This document shows, piece after piece, positions 6,187-16,096 of a DNA stretch of 49,946 bases. Source of the DNA: Alistipes senegalensis (lineage in GTDB: Bacteria; Pseudomonadota; Gammaproteobacteria; Burkholderiales; Burkholderiaceae_D). The notes beneath the pieces are model-generated. The model saw only the letters and a program-made list of their open reading frames with translations, was not told the origin of the DNA and searched no databases. How positions within the stretch are numbered: position 1 is the first letter of the stretch; each line of letters starts with the position of its first letter. Both the position numbers and the translations under genes were made by a program. The stretch lies in the NCBI GenBank assembly GCA_023664945.1, contig JAMPER010000006.1:1-49946 (forward strand), read 5' to 3'.

Positions 6187-7710
6187 TTAGTCCTTCCCTG
6201 CTTCCCAGAGCGAATCATAAAGCCTGTTTTTCTTTCTCAGCTCATCACTCAATTTAGTCTTGCCCAATTCCTCCACCAGCGTAGGGCGCATTGAAAACAG
6301 CGATGTACCCAACCCCAGGCGGTGCCCCTTAATTTCATAACCTAATGCCTCCACCAGCGTCGGAAACATATCTACCTGCGTAAAGCGGCGGGATAAATCA
6401 GGCGCTTTTTTGCGCGCATTCACAAAGGCATTGAAAATAAAGCGGGATTCATCCGGCGAATTTTTAAAAAGGGTATGCGTTTCCTCCCCTCTTCTTCCTC
6501 CGGCTCTCATCAGCAGATGGTCGCCTATAAAAACAACTACCGTCTTTTTCCCGAAAGGCTGCTCCCTCACCCACTCCAGAAATTCTCCTGCCATGCGTGA
6601 AGCCTCATAAATAGTACTCTGAACCGTTGTCGGAAAATGATTTTTATCCGGAGGATTGGCGTTGCCAAAATGCGTGTCAATAGTCGCCATCACAGCAAAA
6701 AAGGGTTTGTCATGAGGAAGCGACAGGATTTTCTCCTTGAAAAAATCATAGGTAAACCGGTCGTAAAAACGCTTCCTTATCTTGGCCTTGAGACATTCTG
6801 CCTGATAATCTGACTCGAATCGCTCTGTCAAATGCCGGATATCATAAAATGCCTCAAAACCATGCGACTTCAAAAATACATCTATTCCGCTGAAACGGCC
6901 GCTGGTTCCCTGTACATATAAGTTCTGATAACCCAGGCCTTCCAGAAGCTGTCCTATAGAAAACGCATTCGGCGCAAAATCCGGCAGCGAACCGCCCACC
7001 CGGAGCGGATTGCCAATCCGCATCAGATAAGTAGTGGGCACACTAATCATGCTGCTGACCAGCGCCGATTGGGTCGGGAACTGGCCATACCCTTGCATAA
7101 AATGGGAAAAAGACTGGTTTTCTTCCGCAATCCGGCTAAGCTGTGGAATAAGGTTACGCTGCATCAGCTTTTTATCCGAAAAAGTTTTTTCCATACTTTC
7201 CAGATAAACCACAATCAGGTTCCATTGCTGCTTATCAGATGGAGGCGTGATCATGGCCTTTTCAGGGGCAACATAAAAATCCTCATAAAACTGGCTGACC
7301 TCCCGGTTATATTGCCGGTTCAGGTTCTCGCTCACCTGAAACATCTTGTTAATGCGAAAACCGCTGGAAACAAGGATGGCAATACTTACCAGACAAACCA
7401 CCAGGTTACAAAACGGCATAGCCTTGGCCAGCGCCATGCCAAGCCGGTTTTCTTTTCTGGCAAGGCGGCTGCCTGCCCACCGGATGATGAAAAACAGGCA
7501 TGAATACAGAAAAGCCTTTAACAGAACCTTGATATAAAAAGTCTGCGTAAATTCCGATTCTGCCCCCTCAAGCGGCACATTGAGAAAAAACATCACCTGT
7601 TCAAAAGTTGCACTATGAAAACTTTTTGTAAACCATTTGATCAGGTAAACAGAACAAAGAGCAAAAAACAGCAGTAAAAAAACACCTGCCTGCTTGAGGA
7701 ATTTCGACAT
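6187..7710 (-). CDS. LTA-synthase/OpgB-like membrane phosphoglycerol transferase
   Basis: 507 aa. The N-terminal 140 residues hold four or so hydrophobic segments (AGVFLLLFFALCSVYLI, IKVLLKAFLYSCLFFIIRWA, MPFCNLVVCLVSIAILV). A periplasmic sulfatase-fold domain follows: NLIVVYLESMEKTFSD (metal-binding first strand), the nucleophile region FPTQSALVSSMISVPTTY, DTHFGN and VVVFIGDHLLM. This is the architecture of LtaS/OpgB enzymes, which move phosphoglycerol from phosphatidylglycerol onto glucans or other acceptors in Gram-negative envelopes. The exact acceptor is unknown. It stands alone, with no glucan synthesis genes beside it. The start lacks a clear ribosome-binding site but fits the transmembrane start. 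Confidence 0.8.
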   Translation of the reverse strand: MSKFLKQAGVFLLLFFALCSVYLIKWFTKSFHSATFEQVMFFLNVPLEGAESEFTQTFYIKVLLKAFLYSCLFFIIRWAGSRLARKENRLGMALAKAMPFCNLVVCLVSIAILVSSGFRINKMFQVSENLNRQYNREVSQFYEDFYVAPEKAMITPPSDKQQWNLIVVYLESMEKTFSDKKLMQRNLIPQLSRIAEENQSFSHFMQGYGQFPTQSALVSSMISVPTTYLMRIGNPLRVGGSLPDFAPNAFSIGQLLEGLGYQNLYVQGTSGRFSGIDVFLKSHGFEAFYDIRHLTERFESDYQAECLKAKIRKRFYDRFTYDFFKEKILSLPHDKPFFAVMATIDTHFGNANPPDKNHFPTTVQSTIYEASRMAGEFLEWVREQPFGKKTVVVFIGDHLLMRAGGRRGEETHTLFKNSPDESRFIFNAFVNARKKAPDLSRRFTQVDMFPTLVEALGYEIKGHRLGLGTSLFSMRPTLVEELGKTKLSDELRKKNRLYDSLWEAGKD

Positions 7711-7768
7711 GGAAACAAACGGTCAAGAACAATGGATGGGAAGTTTAGCGCAACGCTATTCTTTATTC

Positions 7769-7810
7769 AATAGCATTTTGTGAATCGACATGCTATTAGC
7801 ACATTGCTAA
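7769..7810. promoter_or_regulatory. Operator cluster upstream of the XRE-like regulator
   Basis: Two overlapping symmetric elements lie 10-51 bp before the ATG. The first is AATAGCAT (7769-7776) paired with ATGCTATT (7790-7797). The second is the perfect 15-bp palindrome TTAGCACATTGCTAA (7796-7810). All half-sites share TAGCA/TGCTA, as in autoregulated repressor promoters. Confidence 0.5.
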
Positions 7811-7819
7811 TGTAAGCAA

Positions 7820-8290
7820 ATGAGCAAAGATGCCCCTAAAAAACGCGGCGGGATTCACAACGAAGCATTAAAGCAGGCGCTGGTACGCCTCATTGAACTC
7901 AATGTACCCAGCCGCTTCGCTTCAGAAAGGGAAATGGCAGAAGCGCTGGATTTTTCTCCCGCCCATTTTTCGCAGATGAAAAACGGCTTCAGGACAATCG
8001 GAAAAGATTCGGCAGAAAAAATTGAAAAAGGACTGCAACTGGGTGTGGGAGGACTATATCAATTTCAGGGAAATACGCCTGTTCCCGATATGCCATCAGC
8101 AACAGAAGATATGGCATCCCGCCTTGACAGGAGCAGCGAACCTGTCAAGGCACTGGTTGGTCTGGCTTTAAGGGAAAACCGGCCAAAACCGGCCTGGATG
8201 AGCAAATCTATTGAATACCAGCTGAAAGCCTTGATTGAGGCTATCGCAGAAAAGCTGAAAGAAAATAACGCGACCTTCGCACCAAAATAA
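7820..8290 (+). CDS. Helix-turn-helix (XRE/Cro-like) regulator, probably autoregulated
   Basis: 156 aa. Residues about 20-75 form a Cro/CI-like DNA-binding domain: NVPSRFASEREMAEALDF, SPAHFSQMKNGFRTIGKDSA, EKIEKGLQLGVGGLYQ. The motif S-x-x-x-F-S-x-M-K-x-G is the usual recognition-helix region. The remaining half is helical with no recognised ligand or peptidase domain. Two palindromic elements built on TAGCA lie directly upstream. There is no neighbouring target on the same strand, so it may regulate only itself or distant genes. A prophage or island origin is possible but no other phage genes are adjacent. Confidence 0.65.
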   Translation: MSKDAPKKRGGIHNEALKQALVRLIELNVPSRFASEREMAEALDFSPAHFSQMKNGFRTIGKDSAEKIEKGLQLGVGGLYQFQGNTPVPDMPSATEDMASRLDRSSEPVKALVGLALRENRPKPAWMSKSIEYQLKALIEAIAEKLKENNATFAPK

Positions 8291-8304
8291 CAGAAAGCCT
8301 CTTT

Positions 8305-8332
8305 TGCCGGACTGTTTGTAAGCAGTCCGGCA
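8305..8332. terminator. Perfect stem-loop between two convergent genes
   Basis: TGCCGGACTG pairs perfectly with CAGTCCGGCA around an 8-base loop, between the stop codons of the XRE-like gene and nrdJ. Neither strand has a clear T-run after it, so it may block 3' decay or act as a weak terminator for both genes. Confidence 0.5.
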
Positions 8333-8338
8333 CAGATA

Positions 8339-11221
8339 TCACCCGCATGTACCAATAGCGCCGCAGGCAATGCAGAAATTGCAGCCATCCTTGCGGATAA
8401 CAGCCGTATTACCGCACTCGCTGCAATATTTCCCACTGGTAAAAAGCGCCTGCAAATGCTGCCCTTCTGCAGGGCGGCCAGGCTCGTCAGCCACGACACC
8501 AAGCGGTTTGACCGGGTGACCGTCCGGCATGAGAATGCCAAGCATGGCATAGCGATGGATAACCAGCTGGGCAATATAAGCCACCGTAGAAGGGAAATTG
8601 GCCTGCCTGTCGCTGCCAGGAAAACGTGCCAGGAAATCGCCGCGCGGTTCGGCATAATTCAGGAGCTTGCGCAACTTCATGCCTATCCATGCCGGATCAA
8701 TTACCCGCATATCAACAGATAACAATTTGCACAAGGCATCAATAGCATGCGGATGCGCCCCTGTTAAGCCCATACTGTAAGGCCGCCTTGTCCCATCCGG
8801 CATTTGCAGCTCCTTCAGCATCAGGACAAAATCATCTCCGGTAGAAGGATTTTGCACATCCGCCACCCAGGCCAGCGTACCGTCCGTGCCGGTTCGGGGT
8901 TCATTCGGTACAAACAGGGCATCCATCACCGGGCTGGGGTCTCCCTTTTCGTAATGCAGCGCGCCAAGCTCGTTGTATCGCCACTGGAGAAGCCGGGCAA
9001 ACGCTGCCGTTGCACTGGGAACCAGCACCCGCTCCGCATGGGGAGGCATCGGCATTTCAAAGGCATCTCCTGTAGCCTTTGCCAGCATGGAAAAACGGTT
9101 TTCCAGCCAGGCACGGTCATTGGCACGCATATCCGTGGAAAGCATTTTAGCAATGGCATCCAGTCCTCTCGGCGTTTGGCCGCCCAGCACCCACACCTCA
9201 AAAGGAATATTGTCCTTGTCGGAAACAGCAATGGCAAATTCCCCCTGAGGCGTCTGTATCTGCTCGCTGATCCAGGCAGAAGCGCCCGCAGGCAAAGTTG
9301 GCCTGGAAGGCCAGCGCAAAGAGGCAAGCGGCGCAGAGGTTACCACCTCTTTTAAAACCATGCGGCGGTCCTCCTGTTGCAAAATGGCCTGCACCGGCGC
9401 GACAGCCGTGGCAGCTGGCGCTTCCTTAGGCTGAGCTTCCGCCACAGAAAGCACTGCTGTGCGCACATTGTTGGGGCGATAAGTCGTAATGCCTTTCAGC
9501 CCCTTTTTCCAGGCTTCCAGATACAGGTTCTTGAAATCCTCATAAGGGTAAGCCTCAGCCACATTCACCGTCTTGGATATGGCAGCATCAATATAAGGTG
9601 CCACTTCAGCCACCATCAGCATATGGTCTGTCGCCGAAATATCCAGCGCAGAAACAAATGACTCCGGCAGCGCCGAAACATCCCTTCCCATAGCGCGGTA
9701 AACCCGGTAGGCATGGTCTTCCACCACATAATTTTTCTTTGAGCCGTCCGGCATACGTTTGATTCGGTTGTAATACCAGGAAAAGGCCGGCTCAATCCCG
9801 TTTGAGGCATTATCCGCAAACGCCAGCGAAATGGTTCCTGTCGGCGCAATGGAAGTCAGGTGGGAATTACGGATGCCATACTGGCGGATATCCGCCCTGA
9901 TGGCTTCCGGCAAACGGGAAACAAATCCACTGGCCAGATATTTCTCAATATCCAGCATAGGGAAGGCTCCACGCTCCTTTGCCAAACCAACCGACGCAGC
10001 ATACGCGGCATCACGCATTACCCGGGCAATTTCGGCCGCCATTTCACGCCCTTGCACAGAATCATAGCGTATCCCCAGCATGATCAGGGCATCCCCCAGG
10101 CCAGTAAAACCCAGGCCAATCCTTCTTTTCGCTGCGGCTTCTGCCTCCTGTTCCGGCAGCGGCCATTTGGTTGCAGTCAGCACATTGTCCAGCATCCGGA
10201 CAGCAACGCCTGTTACCCTGGCCATCAGGGAAAAATCAAAAAGAGGCTGCGAAGAAAAAGGTGAAATAACATAGGCGGCAAGATTGAGGCTGCCAAGACA
10301 GCAGCAACCAAAATCAGGCAAAGGCTGCTCGCCGCAGGGATTGGTTGATTCAATCACCTCGCAATAAGCCAGATTGTTTTCCTGGTTAATCCGGTCAAGA
10401 TACAGCACCCCTGGCTCCGCCGCATTGTAAGTGCTTTGCATAACCAGGTCCCAGATAGCAGCCGCTTTGACAGTCCTGTAAACCCATTTGCCATCATCCC
10501 GCCGGTAAGCGCCGGCCGCTTTCAGCTCGTCATTGGGTTCTGCCGTATGCGCCAGCTCAAAATCGCCATCTGCCTCCACCGCACGCATAAAAGCATCTGT
10601 CACGCCAACCGATACATTAAAATTGCTTAGCTGACCCTGCTCCTGCTTGACTGTAATAAATTCTTCGATATCCGGATGGTCAATATTGAGCACAGCCATT
10701 TGCGCCCCGCGCCTGGCACCAGCCGATTCCACCGTTTCACAGGAACGGTCAAAAACCTTCATATAGGAAATGGGGCCGGAAGCACTGCTGCCGGTTCCCC
10801 TGACCTTCGCCCCTTTGGGACGGATAGCCGAAAAATTGTAGCCGACACCCCCGCCCCTGCGCATGGTTTCCGCGGCCTGCGCAAGTGCTGTATAAATACC
10901 GGGCTTGCCATCCGTCATATTGGTAATGGAATCGCCAACCGGCTGAACAAAGCAGTTAATCAGCGTCGTTTGCAAGCCTGTCCCTGCCGCGCTGCTGACC
11001 CGGCCTGCCGGAATAAATCCGTTTTGCAGCGCCCACAGAAATTCCTTCCTGTATTTTTCCCTGTCTTCCTGGGTTTCCACCTCTGCCAGCGCTGCCGCCA
11101 CCCGCGCCATCACGGCTTCTGCTGTTGTCTCTTCCTCCTTGGCATACTTTTCTATCAGTATGTCCCGGGAAATCTCCTGCTGCACAAACAAGGCCGCAGC
11201 TGCATAGTCATCCAATGGCAT
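8339..11221 (-). CDS. nrdJ: Adenosylcobalamin-dependent (class II) ribonucleoside-diphosphate reductase
   Basis: About 960 aa. It reduces ribonucleotides to deoxyribonucleotides using a B12-derived radical and needs no oxygen. Visible signatures are [12 protein letters not shown] with a reactive-site cysteine, [16 protein letters not shown], the catalytic [20 protein letters not shown] loop and [19 protein letters not shown]. The C-terminal third carries two tandem TSCPD-like segments and ends in a zinc ribbon, CSECGNT...[11 protein letters not shown], which in this family passes electrons to the active site. The ATG at 11221 ([16 protein letters not shown]) was chosen over the in-frame upstream ATG at 11299, which would add an atypical hydrophobic 26 residues. 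It is last in a minus-strand run after etfA, with a 160-bp gap that could hold its own promoter. It suits a strictly or facultatively anaerobic lifestyle. Confidence 0.93.
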   Translation of the reverse strand: MPLDDYAAAALFVQQEISRDILIEKYAKEEETTAEAVMARVAAALAEVETQEDREKYRKEFLWALQNGFIPAGRVSSAAGTGLQTTLINCFVQPVGDSITNMTDGKPGIYTALAQAAETMRRGGGVGYNFSAIRPKGAKVRGTGSSASGPISYMKVFDRSCETVESAGARRGAQMAVLNIDHPDIEEFITVKQEQGQLSNFNVSVGVTDAFMRAVEADGDFELAHTAEPNDELKAAGAYRRDDGKWVYRTVKAAAIWDLVMQSTYNAAEPGVLYLDRINQENNLAYCEVIESTNPCGEQPLPDFGCCCLGSLNLAAYVISPFSSQPLFDFSLMARVTGVAVRMLDNVLTATKWPLPEQEAEAAAKRRIGLGFTGLGDALIMLGIRYDSVQGREMAAEIARVMRDAAYAASVGLAKERGAFPMLDIEKYLASGFVSRLPEAIRADIRQYGIRNSHLTSIAPTGTISLAFADNASNGIEPAFSWYYNRIKRMPDGSKKNYVVEDHAYRVYRAMGRDVSALPESFVSALDISATDHMLMVAEVAPYIDAAISKTVNVAEAYPYEDFKNLYLEAWKKGLKGITTYRPNNVRTAVLSVAEAQPKEAPAATAVAPVQAILQQEDRRMVLKEVVTSAPLASLRWPSRPTLPAGASAWISEQIQTPQGEFAIAVSDKDNIPFEVWVLGGQTPRGLDAIAKMLSTDMRANDRAWLENRFSMLAKATGDAFEMPMPPHAERVLVPSATAAFARLLQWRYNELGALHYEKGDPSPVMDALFVPNEPRTGTDGTLAWVADVQNPSTGDDFVLMLKELQMPDGTRRPYSMGLTGAHPHAIDALCKLLSVDMRVIDPAWIGMKLRKLLNYAEPRGDFLARFPGSDRQANFPSTVAYIAQLVIHRYAMLGILMPDGHPVKPLGVVADEPGRPAEGQHLQALFTSGKYCSECGNTAVIRKDGCNFCIACGAIGTCG

Positions 11222-11385
11222 AGGGCGCCCCCAAAACAAATTTATTGAAATAACAGGAAAATACCACCTGCCAACACCGGCAAAGACACCGCAATACACT
11301 ATGAAATGCCATGCGGTTATCCTTATGTTTTACCGGCTTCCCGTTTTAGGCAGGCGGCCTATTTTAACGCTGAAATAAAAATGCT

Positions 11386-12327
11386 TCAGCACAGCCCAGC
11401 AGGCAACTTTTCCATGAGTTCCGGCACAATTTCCTGCCAGTCTCCCACCAGGCCGTAATCTGAGACCAGGAAAATAGGCGCATCCAGATCCTGGTTAATG
11501 GCAACAATCGTTTTGGCATCCTTGATACCGGCCACATGCTGGATAGCCCCGGAAATGCCAATGGCAAAATACAGTTCCGGCGCAACAATTTTGCCGGTCT
11601 GACCAATCTGAAGGTCATTTTTGGCATATCCCGCATCTACCGCCGCGCGGGAAGCGCCCACTGCCGCGCCCAACCTGTCGGCAAACGCCTCAAGCAACCT
11701 GAAATTTTCGGCAGAACCCACCCCTTGCCCTCCAGCCACAATTACTTTGGCATCAGCCAGATCAGGACGGCCGGTTCTCTCAATCTGCCGCGAAAGACAA
11801 ACCACTTTCCCAATATCCGTTATCGTACCGACAGGCTCAATAGCTGCCCCATCCTGTCGCCCTGCCGGCATAAAAGTAGTCGGCCTGATAGTCAGGATTT
11901 TGACAGAATCGGATGACTTTACCGTTGCAATGGCATTGCCCGCATAAACAGGGCGCTTGAACGTATCAGGAGAAACAACCTGTATCACCTCGGAAACAAG
12001 CTCCACATCCAGCCTGGCAGCCACCCTGGGCAAAGCCCCCCGGCCAAGCACAGTGGCACATGCCAGAACATGGCTGTAAGGCGCGGCAACAGCCAGAATC
12101 TGTTCGGCGGCATTTTCTGCTATCCCGTCCTTCAGCGAAAGGGAATCCGCCAGCAAAACACGGGATACACCGCCAATTTGTGCGGCCTCCCTTGCAACAG
12201 ATTCACACTTATACCCCATCACCAACACCTCAACAGGGCCGCCGCACTGCGACGCAGCCGTTACAGCGCTGGCGGTAACGGTTTTAAGTTGACGGTTATC
12301 GTGTTCGGCAATAACAAGTATCGGCAT
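11386..12327 (-). CDS. etfA: Electron transfer flavoprotein alpha subunit
   Basis: 313 aa, normal length. It carries FAD and passes electrons from acyl-CoA and other dehydrogenases to ETF:quinone oxidoreductase. The N-terminal ETF domain ([20 protein letters not shown]) is followed by the C-terminal FAD-binding half with [36 protein letters not shown] and [15 protein letters not shown], the family's diagnostic motif. It begins 10 bp after the etfB stop, so the pair is co-transcribed and forms the heterodimer. The start is ATG with only a weak GATGAG upstream. Confidence 0.96.
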   Translation of the reverse strand: MPILVIAEHDNRQLKTVTASAVTAASQCGGPVEVLVMGYKCESVAREAAQIGGVSRVLLADSLSLKDGIAENAAEQILAVAAPYSHVLACATVLGRGALPRVAARLDVELVSEVIQVVSPDTFKRPVYAGNAIATVKSSDSVKILTIRPTTFMPAGRQDGAAIEPVGTITDIGKVVCLSRQIERTGRPDLADAKVIVAGGQGVGSAENFRLLEAFADRLGAAVGASRAAVDAGYAKNDLQIGQTGKIVAPELYFAIGISGAIQHVAGIKDAKTIVAINQDLDAPIFLVSDYGLVGDWQEIVPELMEKLPAGLC

Positions 12328-12337
12328 GGCTCATCAA

Positions 12338-13087
12338 TCAGAAAATTTTTGCCTTGTCTTTCAGTTTATCAACCAGCGACTGCACATCAGGCAACATCTC
12401 AACACCCGGACGGACAGGAGGAGCTTCCACCTGCAAAACCGTCAGGCGGGGCGAAACTGAAACTGCCAGCTCTTCAGGCGTTATCATGACAACCGGCTGC
12501 TTTCGAGCGCGAACCATATTGGGCAGCGTTACATACCGGGGAGCATTCAAACGAAGATCCGCCGTTATCACGGCCGGCAAATCAAGGCGCAACTCCTCTG
12601 TTCCCTCATCCATTTCCCGGACAACCCTGGCTGCCATTCCGTCTGTCTCCAGCCTGGAAACAAAGATACCCTGCGGCCAATCCAGAAGGGCCGCCAGCAT
12701 TTGGCCGGTTTGCGTAGCGTCATCATCAGTTGACTGCTTGCCCAACAAAACCAGCTGCGGTACCTCCCGGCGTACAAACGCGGCCAGGAGCTTCGCAATG
12801 CCAAGTGGCTGGAGCTGGGCATCCGTGCGAATCAATACCGCACGATCTGCTCCCATGGCAAGTGCTGTACGCAAAGTATCCTGCGCCTTTTCCACACCGC
12901 ATGAAACCGCAATCACTTCCGAAGCCTTGCCAGCTTCTTTCAGGCGCACCGCTTCTTCAACGGCAATTTCGTCAAACGGGTTCATCGACATTTTGATATT
13001 GTCTGCCTCAATCCCGCTGTTATCCGGTTTTACCCGTATTCTGGCATTGGAATCAACCACCCGCTTAACGCATACCACAACCTTCAT
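12338..13087 (-). CDS. etfB: Electron transfer flavoprotein beta subunit
   Basis: 249 aa. The small ETF subunit binds AMP and docks partner dehydrogenases. Recognised from MKVVVCVKRVVDSNARIRVK, MNPFDEIAVEEAVRLKEAG, LLGKQSTDDDATQTGQM and LPAVITADLRLNAPRYVTLPN, the family signature. Of the two ATG codons (13093 and 13087) the second is preferred: GGAGG is fused to the first ATG but sits 6 bp before the second, and the family starts MK.VV.VK. Followed directly by etfA and preceded, with a 57-bp gap, by the TusA-like gene. Confidence 0.96.
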   Translation of the reverse strand: MKVVVCVKRVVDSNARIRVKPDNSGIEADNIKMSMNPFDEIAVEEAVRLKEAGKASEVIAVSCGVEKAQDTLRTALAMGADRAVLIRTDAQLQPLGIAKLLAAFVRREVPQLVLLGKQSTDDDATQTGQMLAALLDWPQGIFVSRLETDGMAARVVREMDEGTEELRLDLPAVITADLRLNAPRYVTLPNMVRARKQPVVMITPEELAVSVSPRLTVLQVEAPPVRPGVEMLPDVQSLVDKLKDKAKIF

Positions 13088-13144
13088 CCACATCCTCCGG
13101 GAACAGTTTTTTCCATAAAACCTGCTGTACAGGCAAAAACAGGC

Positions 13145-13381
13145 TCACTTCCTTTTCAGGTAAAGCGTATATTCCCCGTCCGATTCATGCTGATTCAGGA
13201 GAATATGCCCCGTTTGACTGGTAAAAAAACGGAAATCACCAATAGCGGCGGGATCTGTCGCCAATACACGCAGTACCTGCCCGCTTTCCATGGTTGATAA
13301 TGCTTTTTTAGCCATCAGGATCGGGCGCGGGCACTTCTCTCCCCGCGTATCCACTTCCCTGCTTACCTGCACATCGTCCAT
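13145..13381 (-). CDS. TusA/SirA-family sulfur carrier protein
   Basis: 78 aa, full length for the family. After a short N-terminus the CPxP motif stands at residues 17-20 (DTRGEKCPRPILMAKKAL), with Cys17 the expected persulfide carrier. The end is the typical FxxxTGHxL...GEYTLYLKRK strand. TusA proteins relay sulfur for tRNA 2-thiouridine and cofactor synthesis. Other family members have different, poorly known targets, so the symbol is left open. It lies only about 10 bp after alaS on the same strand, a common betaproteobacterial pairing, and is presumably co-transcribed. Confidence 0.88.
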   Translation of the reverse strand: MDDVQVSREVDTRGEKCPRPILMAKKALSTMESGQVLRVLATDPAAIGDFRFFTSQTGHILLNQHESDGEYTLYLKRK

Positions 13382-13390
13382 CTCAACAGC

Positions 13391-16000
13391 TCACAGGCGT
13401 TCATCCACCCATGCAGCAACACTCTTGAGCGCCTCCGGCAAACTTGAAGGATCCGTCCCGCCGGCCTGTGCCATATCCGGGCGGCCGCCTCCCTTGCCGC
13501 CAACCTGCCTTGCCACATAATTGACCAAATCGCCTGCCCTTATCTTGCCGGTCATATCCGGCGTCACACCGGCAATCATGCCGACTTTGCCCTCATTGAC
13601 AGAAGCCAGCACAATCACAGCCGTTTTCAGGGCTTCTTTTACTTTATCCACCGCATTGCGCAGGCTGGCTGCATCAGCCCCGTCCAGGGTAGCCGCCAGC
13701 ACCTTCACGCCTTTGACTGTCACAGCCTGACCGGCCAGATCATTGCCCTGGCTGGAGGCAAATTTGGCTTTCAGGGAAGTCAATTCACGCTCCAGTCCTC
13801 TCGCCTGTTCCTGCATTTGATGAATACGAGCCACCAGATCATCCGGCTGGGTTTTCAACGCAAAGGCTGCCTCGTTGACCCTGCATGAAAGCGATTGCAC
13901 CACATCCAGCGCTGCCGTGCCGGTAACCGCTTCTACCCGCCGGATACCGGCAGCAATGCCGCTTTCGGAAACAATCTTGAAAAAACCGATATCTCCGGTA
14001 CGCGCCACATGCGTGCCACCGCATAATTCGCATGAAAACCCAATATCCAGCACACGCACCTCATCCCCATACTTTTCACCGAAAAGCGCCATAGCGCCAT
14101 GTGCAATAGCCTGGTCATAAGGCATAAGCTGTGTGCTGACAGCCTGGTTGGAGAGAATCTCCCTGTTGACGATTTTTTCCACTTCCCTGATTTCATCCGG
14201 TGTCAGCGGCGCATTGTGGCTAAAGTCAAAACGCGTCCTTTCTGCATCAACAAGAGAGCCGCGCTGGGCAACATGCGTGCCCAGAACCTGGCGAAGCGCT
14301 TTATGCATCAGGTGCGTAGCCGAATGGTTCCGCATCGTCTGCGCCCTCAACTCCATATTAACCCGGGCGAAAAGCCTATCACCAACAGCCAGCTTTCCTG
14401 CCGCCAGCATTCCGTGATGCCCTGTTACCGCCGCCTGGATTTTCTGGGTATCTTCCACTTCAAAGCAGATACCATCCGCTTCCAATACGCCATGATCCCC
14501 CACCTGGCCGCCGGATTCGGCATAAAACGGCGTAACATCCAGCACCACCACACCGCGTTGGCCCGGCAGCATTTCCTCCACCGGCGCACCATCCACATAA
14601 AGCGCCGTTACCCGGCCGTTTTCCTGAAGCCGTGCATAACCGACAAATTCCGTATTCCCGCCGGCATAATCCAGGATTGCCCCCATTTTAAACTTGCCTG
14701 ACGCACGGGCAGCCGCCCTCTGGCGTGCCATGGCAGCGTCAAACCCGGCGTCATCCAGCGTAATATGCCGCTCGCGGCAAATATCTGCCGTCAAATCCAG
14801 CGGAAAACCGTAAGTGTCATAAAGCGTAAACGCTGTCTCGCCGTCCAGGATATTCTGCCCTCCGGAAAGCGCTGCCTCGAGAATCTTCATGCCGTTTTCC
14901 AGCGTTTCCCCGAAGCGCTCCTCTTCATGCAGCAAAACATCTTCCACTCTCGCAGCTGATTCCTTCAGTTCAGGATAAGCAGCCCCCATCTCGATAACAA
15001 GATCCCTGACAAGGCGATGAAAAAACGGCTTCGATTGCCCCAGCTTATATCCGTGCCTGAGCGCCCGGCGAATAATGCGGCGAAGCACATAACCGTGGCC
15101 ATCACTGCCGGGAATCAGGCCATCCACAATCATAAACGCGCTTGCGCGAATATGATCGGCAATCACTTTCAGGGAATTATTTGACAGGTCAGCCGTTCCT
15201 GTTTCGCGGGCAGCTGCCCGTATCAGATTCTGGAAGAGATCAATATCATAGTTACTGTGGACATGCTGCAAAACGGCAGCAAGTCTTTCCAGCCCCATGC
15301 CGGTATCGACACAAGGCTTGGGAAGCGGCGAAAGATTACCCGCCTCATCCCGGTCAAACTGCATGAAAACCAGGTTCCATATCTCGATATACCTGTCGCC
15401 ATCCTCATCCGGCGTACCGGGCAGGCCGCCGGGAACATCCGAGCCATGGTCATAAAAAATCTCGCTGCTGGGACCGCACGGCCCTGTATCGGCCATCTGC
15501 CAGAAATTGTCGGAAGCATACCGGGCACCCTTGTTGTCCCCAATGCGAATCACCCTTTCTGGAAGAAGGCCAATATCATGAGTCCAGATACCATATGCCT
15601 CGTCATCTTCATGATAAACCGTCACCCACAGCTTTTCAGGCGGCAGCTTATAGACTTGCGTAAGCAATTCCCACGCATACCGGATGGCATCACGCTTGAA
15701 ATAATCCCCGAAGCTGAAATTGCCCAGCATTTCAAAGAAGGTATGGTGGCGCGCGGTATAGCCCACATTTTCCAGATCATTATGCTTGCCGCCGGCCCTC
15801 ACGCACCGCTGGACACTCGTTGCGCGGGTATAGGGCCTTTTGTCAATACCAAGAAATACATCCTTGAACTGCACCATCCCGGCATTGGTCAGGAGCATTG
15901 TAGGGTCATTGCCCGGCACAAGAGGACTTGAGCGCACAACGGTGTGCCCTTTTTCAGCAAAAAAACCAAGGAATTTCTCGCGGATTTCAGAAGCTTTCAT
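13391..16000 (-). CDS. alaS: Alanine-tRNA ligase
   Basis: 869 aa, standard length. It charges tRNA-Ala and proofreads Ser and Gly. The N-terminal class II catalytic core reads [20 protein letters not shown] and [20 protein letters not shown]. The editing domain has the metal-binding [12 protein letters not shown] and [16 protein letters not shown], and the C-terminal DHHA1-type domain ends with [16 protein letters not shown] consensus TATAAT -10 box lies 34 bp upstream. It is first in the run alaS-tusA-etfB-etfA-nrdJ, with purL (same strand) ending 97 bp upstream. Confidence 0.98.
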   Translation of the reverse strand: MKASEIREKFLGFFAEKGHTVVRSSPLVPGNDPTMLLTNAGMVQFKDVFLGIDKRPYTRATSVQRCVRAGGKHNDLENVGYTARHHTFFEMLGNFSFGDYFKRDAIRYAWELLTQVYKLPPEKLWVTVYHEDDEAYGIWTHDIGLLPERVIRIGDNKGARYASDNFWQMADTGPCGPSSEIFYDHGSDVPGGLPGTPDEDGDRYIEIWNLVFMQFDRDEAGNLSPLPKPCVDTGMGLERLAAVLQHVHSNYDIDLFQNLIRAAARETGTADLSNNSLKVIADHIRASAFMIVDGLIPGSDGHGYVLRRIIRRALRHGYKLGQSKPFFHRLVRDLVIEMGAAYPELKESAARVEDVLLHEEERFGETLENGMKILEAALSGGQNILDGETAFTLYDTYGFPLDLTADICRERHITLDDAGFDAAMARQRAAARASGKFKMGAILDYAGGNTEFVGYARLQENGRVTALYVDGAPVEEMLPGQRGVVVLDVTPFYAESGGQVGDHGVLEADGICFEVEDTQKIQAAVTGHHGMLAAGKLAVGDRLFARVNMELRAQTMRNHSATHLMHKALRQVLGTHVAQRGSLVDAERTRFDFSHNAPLTPDEIREVEKIVNREILSNQAVSTQLMPYDQAIAHGAMALFGEKYGDEVRVLDIGFSCELCGGTHVARTGDIGFFKIVSESGIAAGIRRVEAVTGTAALDVVQSLSCRVNEAAFALKTQPDDLVARIHQMQEQARGLERELTSLKAKFASSQGNDLAGQAVTVKGVKVLAATLDGADAASLRNAVDKVKEALKTAVIVLASVNEGKVGMIAGVTPDMTGKIRAGDLVNYVARQVGGKGGGRPDMAQAGGTDPSSLPEALKSVAAWVDERL

Positions 16001-16033
16001 GATTATGGAAAATAGCGTTGACGCAAAAGAAAA

Positions 16034-16039
16034 ATTATA
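16034..16039 (-). promoter_or_regulatory. -10 box for alaS
   Basis: A perfect TATAAT on the minus strand 34 bp before the alaS ATG. The best -35 candidate at 17 bp spacing (CTGGCT) is poor, so only the -10 is supported. Confidence 0.45.
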
Positions 16040-16096
16040 CGTTATCTCTATGGCAGAGCCAGCTGCCCGACAGCAGGCAGCACAGGCACGCAGTTA

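Noticed and set aside
11222-11385. Possible cobalamin riboswitch upstream of nrdJ (GGGAAGCCGGTAAAA followed by CCGC)
   Set aside because: Part of the core resembles the B12 element, but the B12 box (AGCC.GGAGACCTGCC type) and the CCCGC.ACTGT stretch are not found downstream in order.
12354-13118. Long plus-strand frame opposite etfB
   Set aside because: It is a mirror frame of a strongly conserved gene, with Ser/Thr/Arg-rich composition typical of antisense frames in this GC range.
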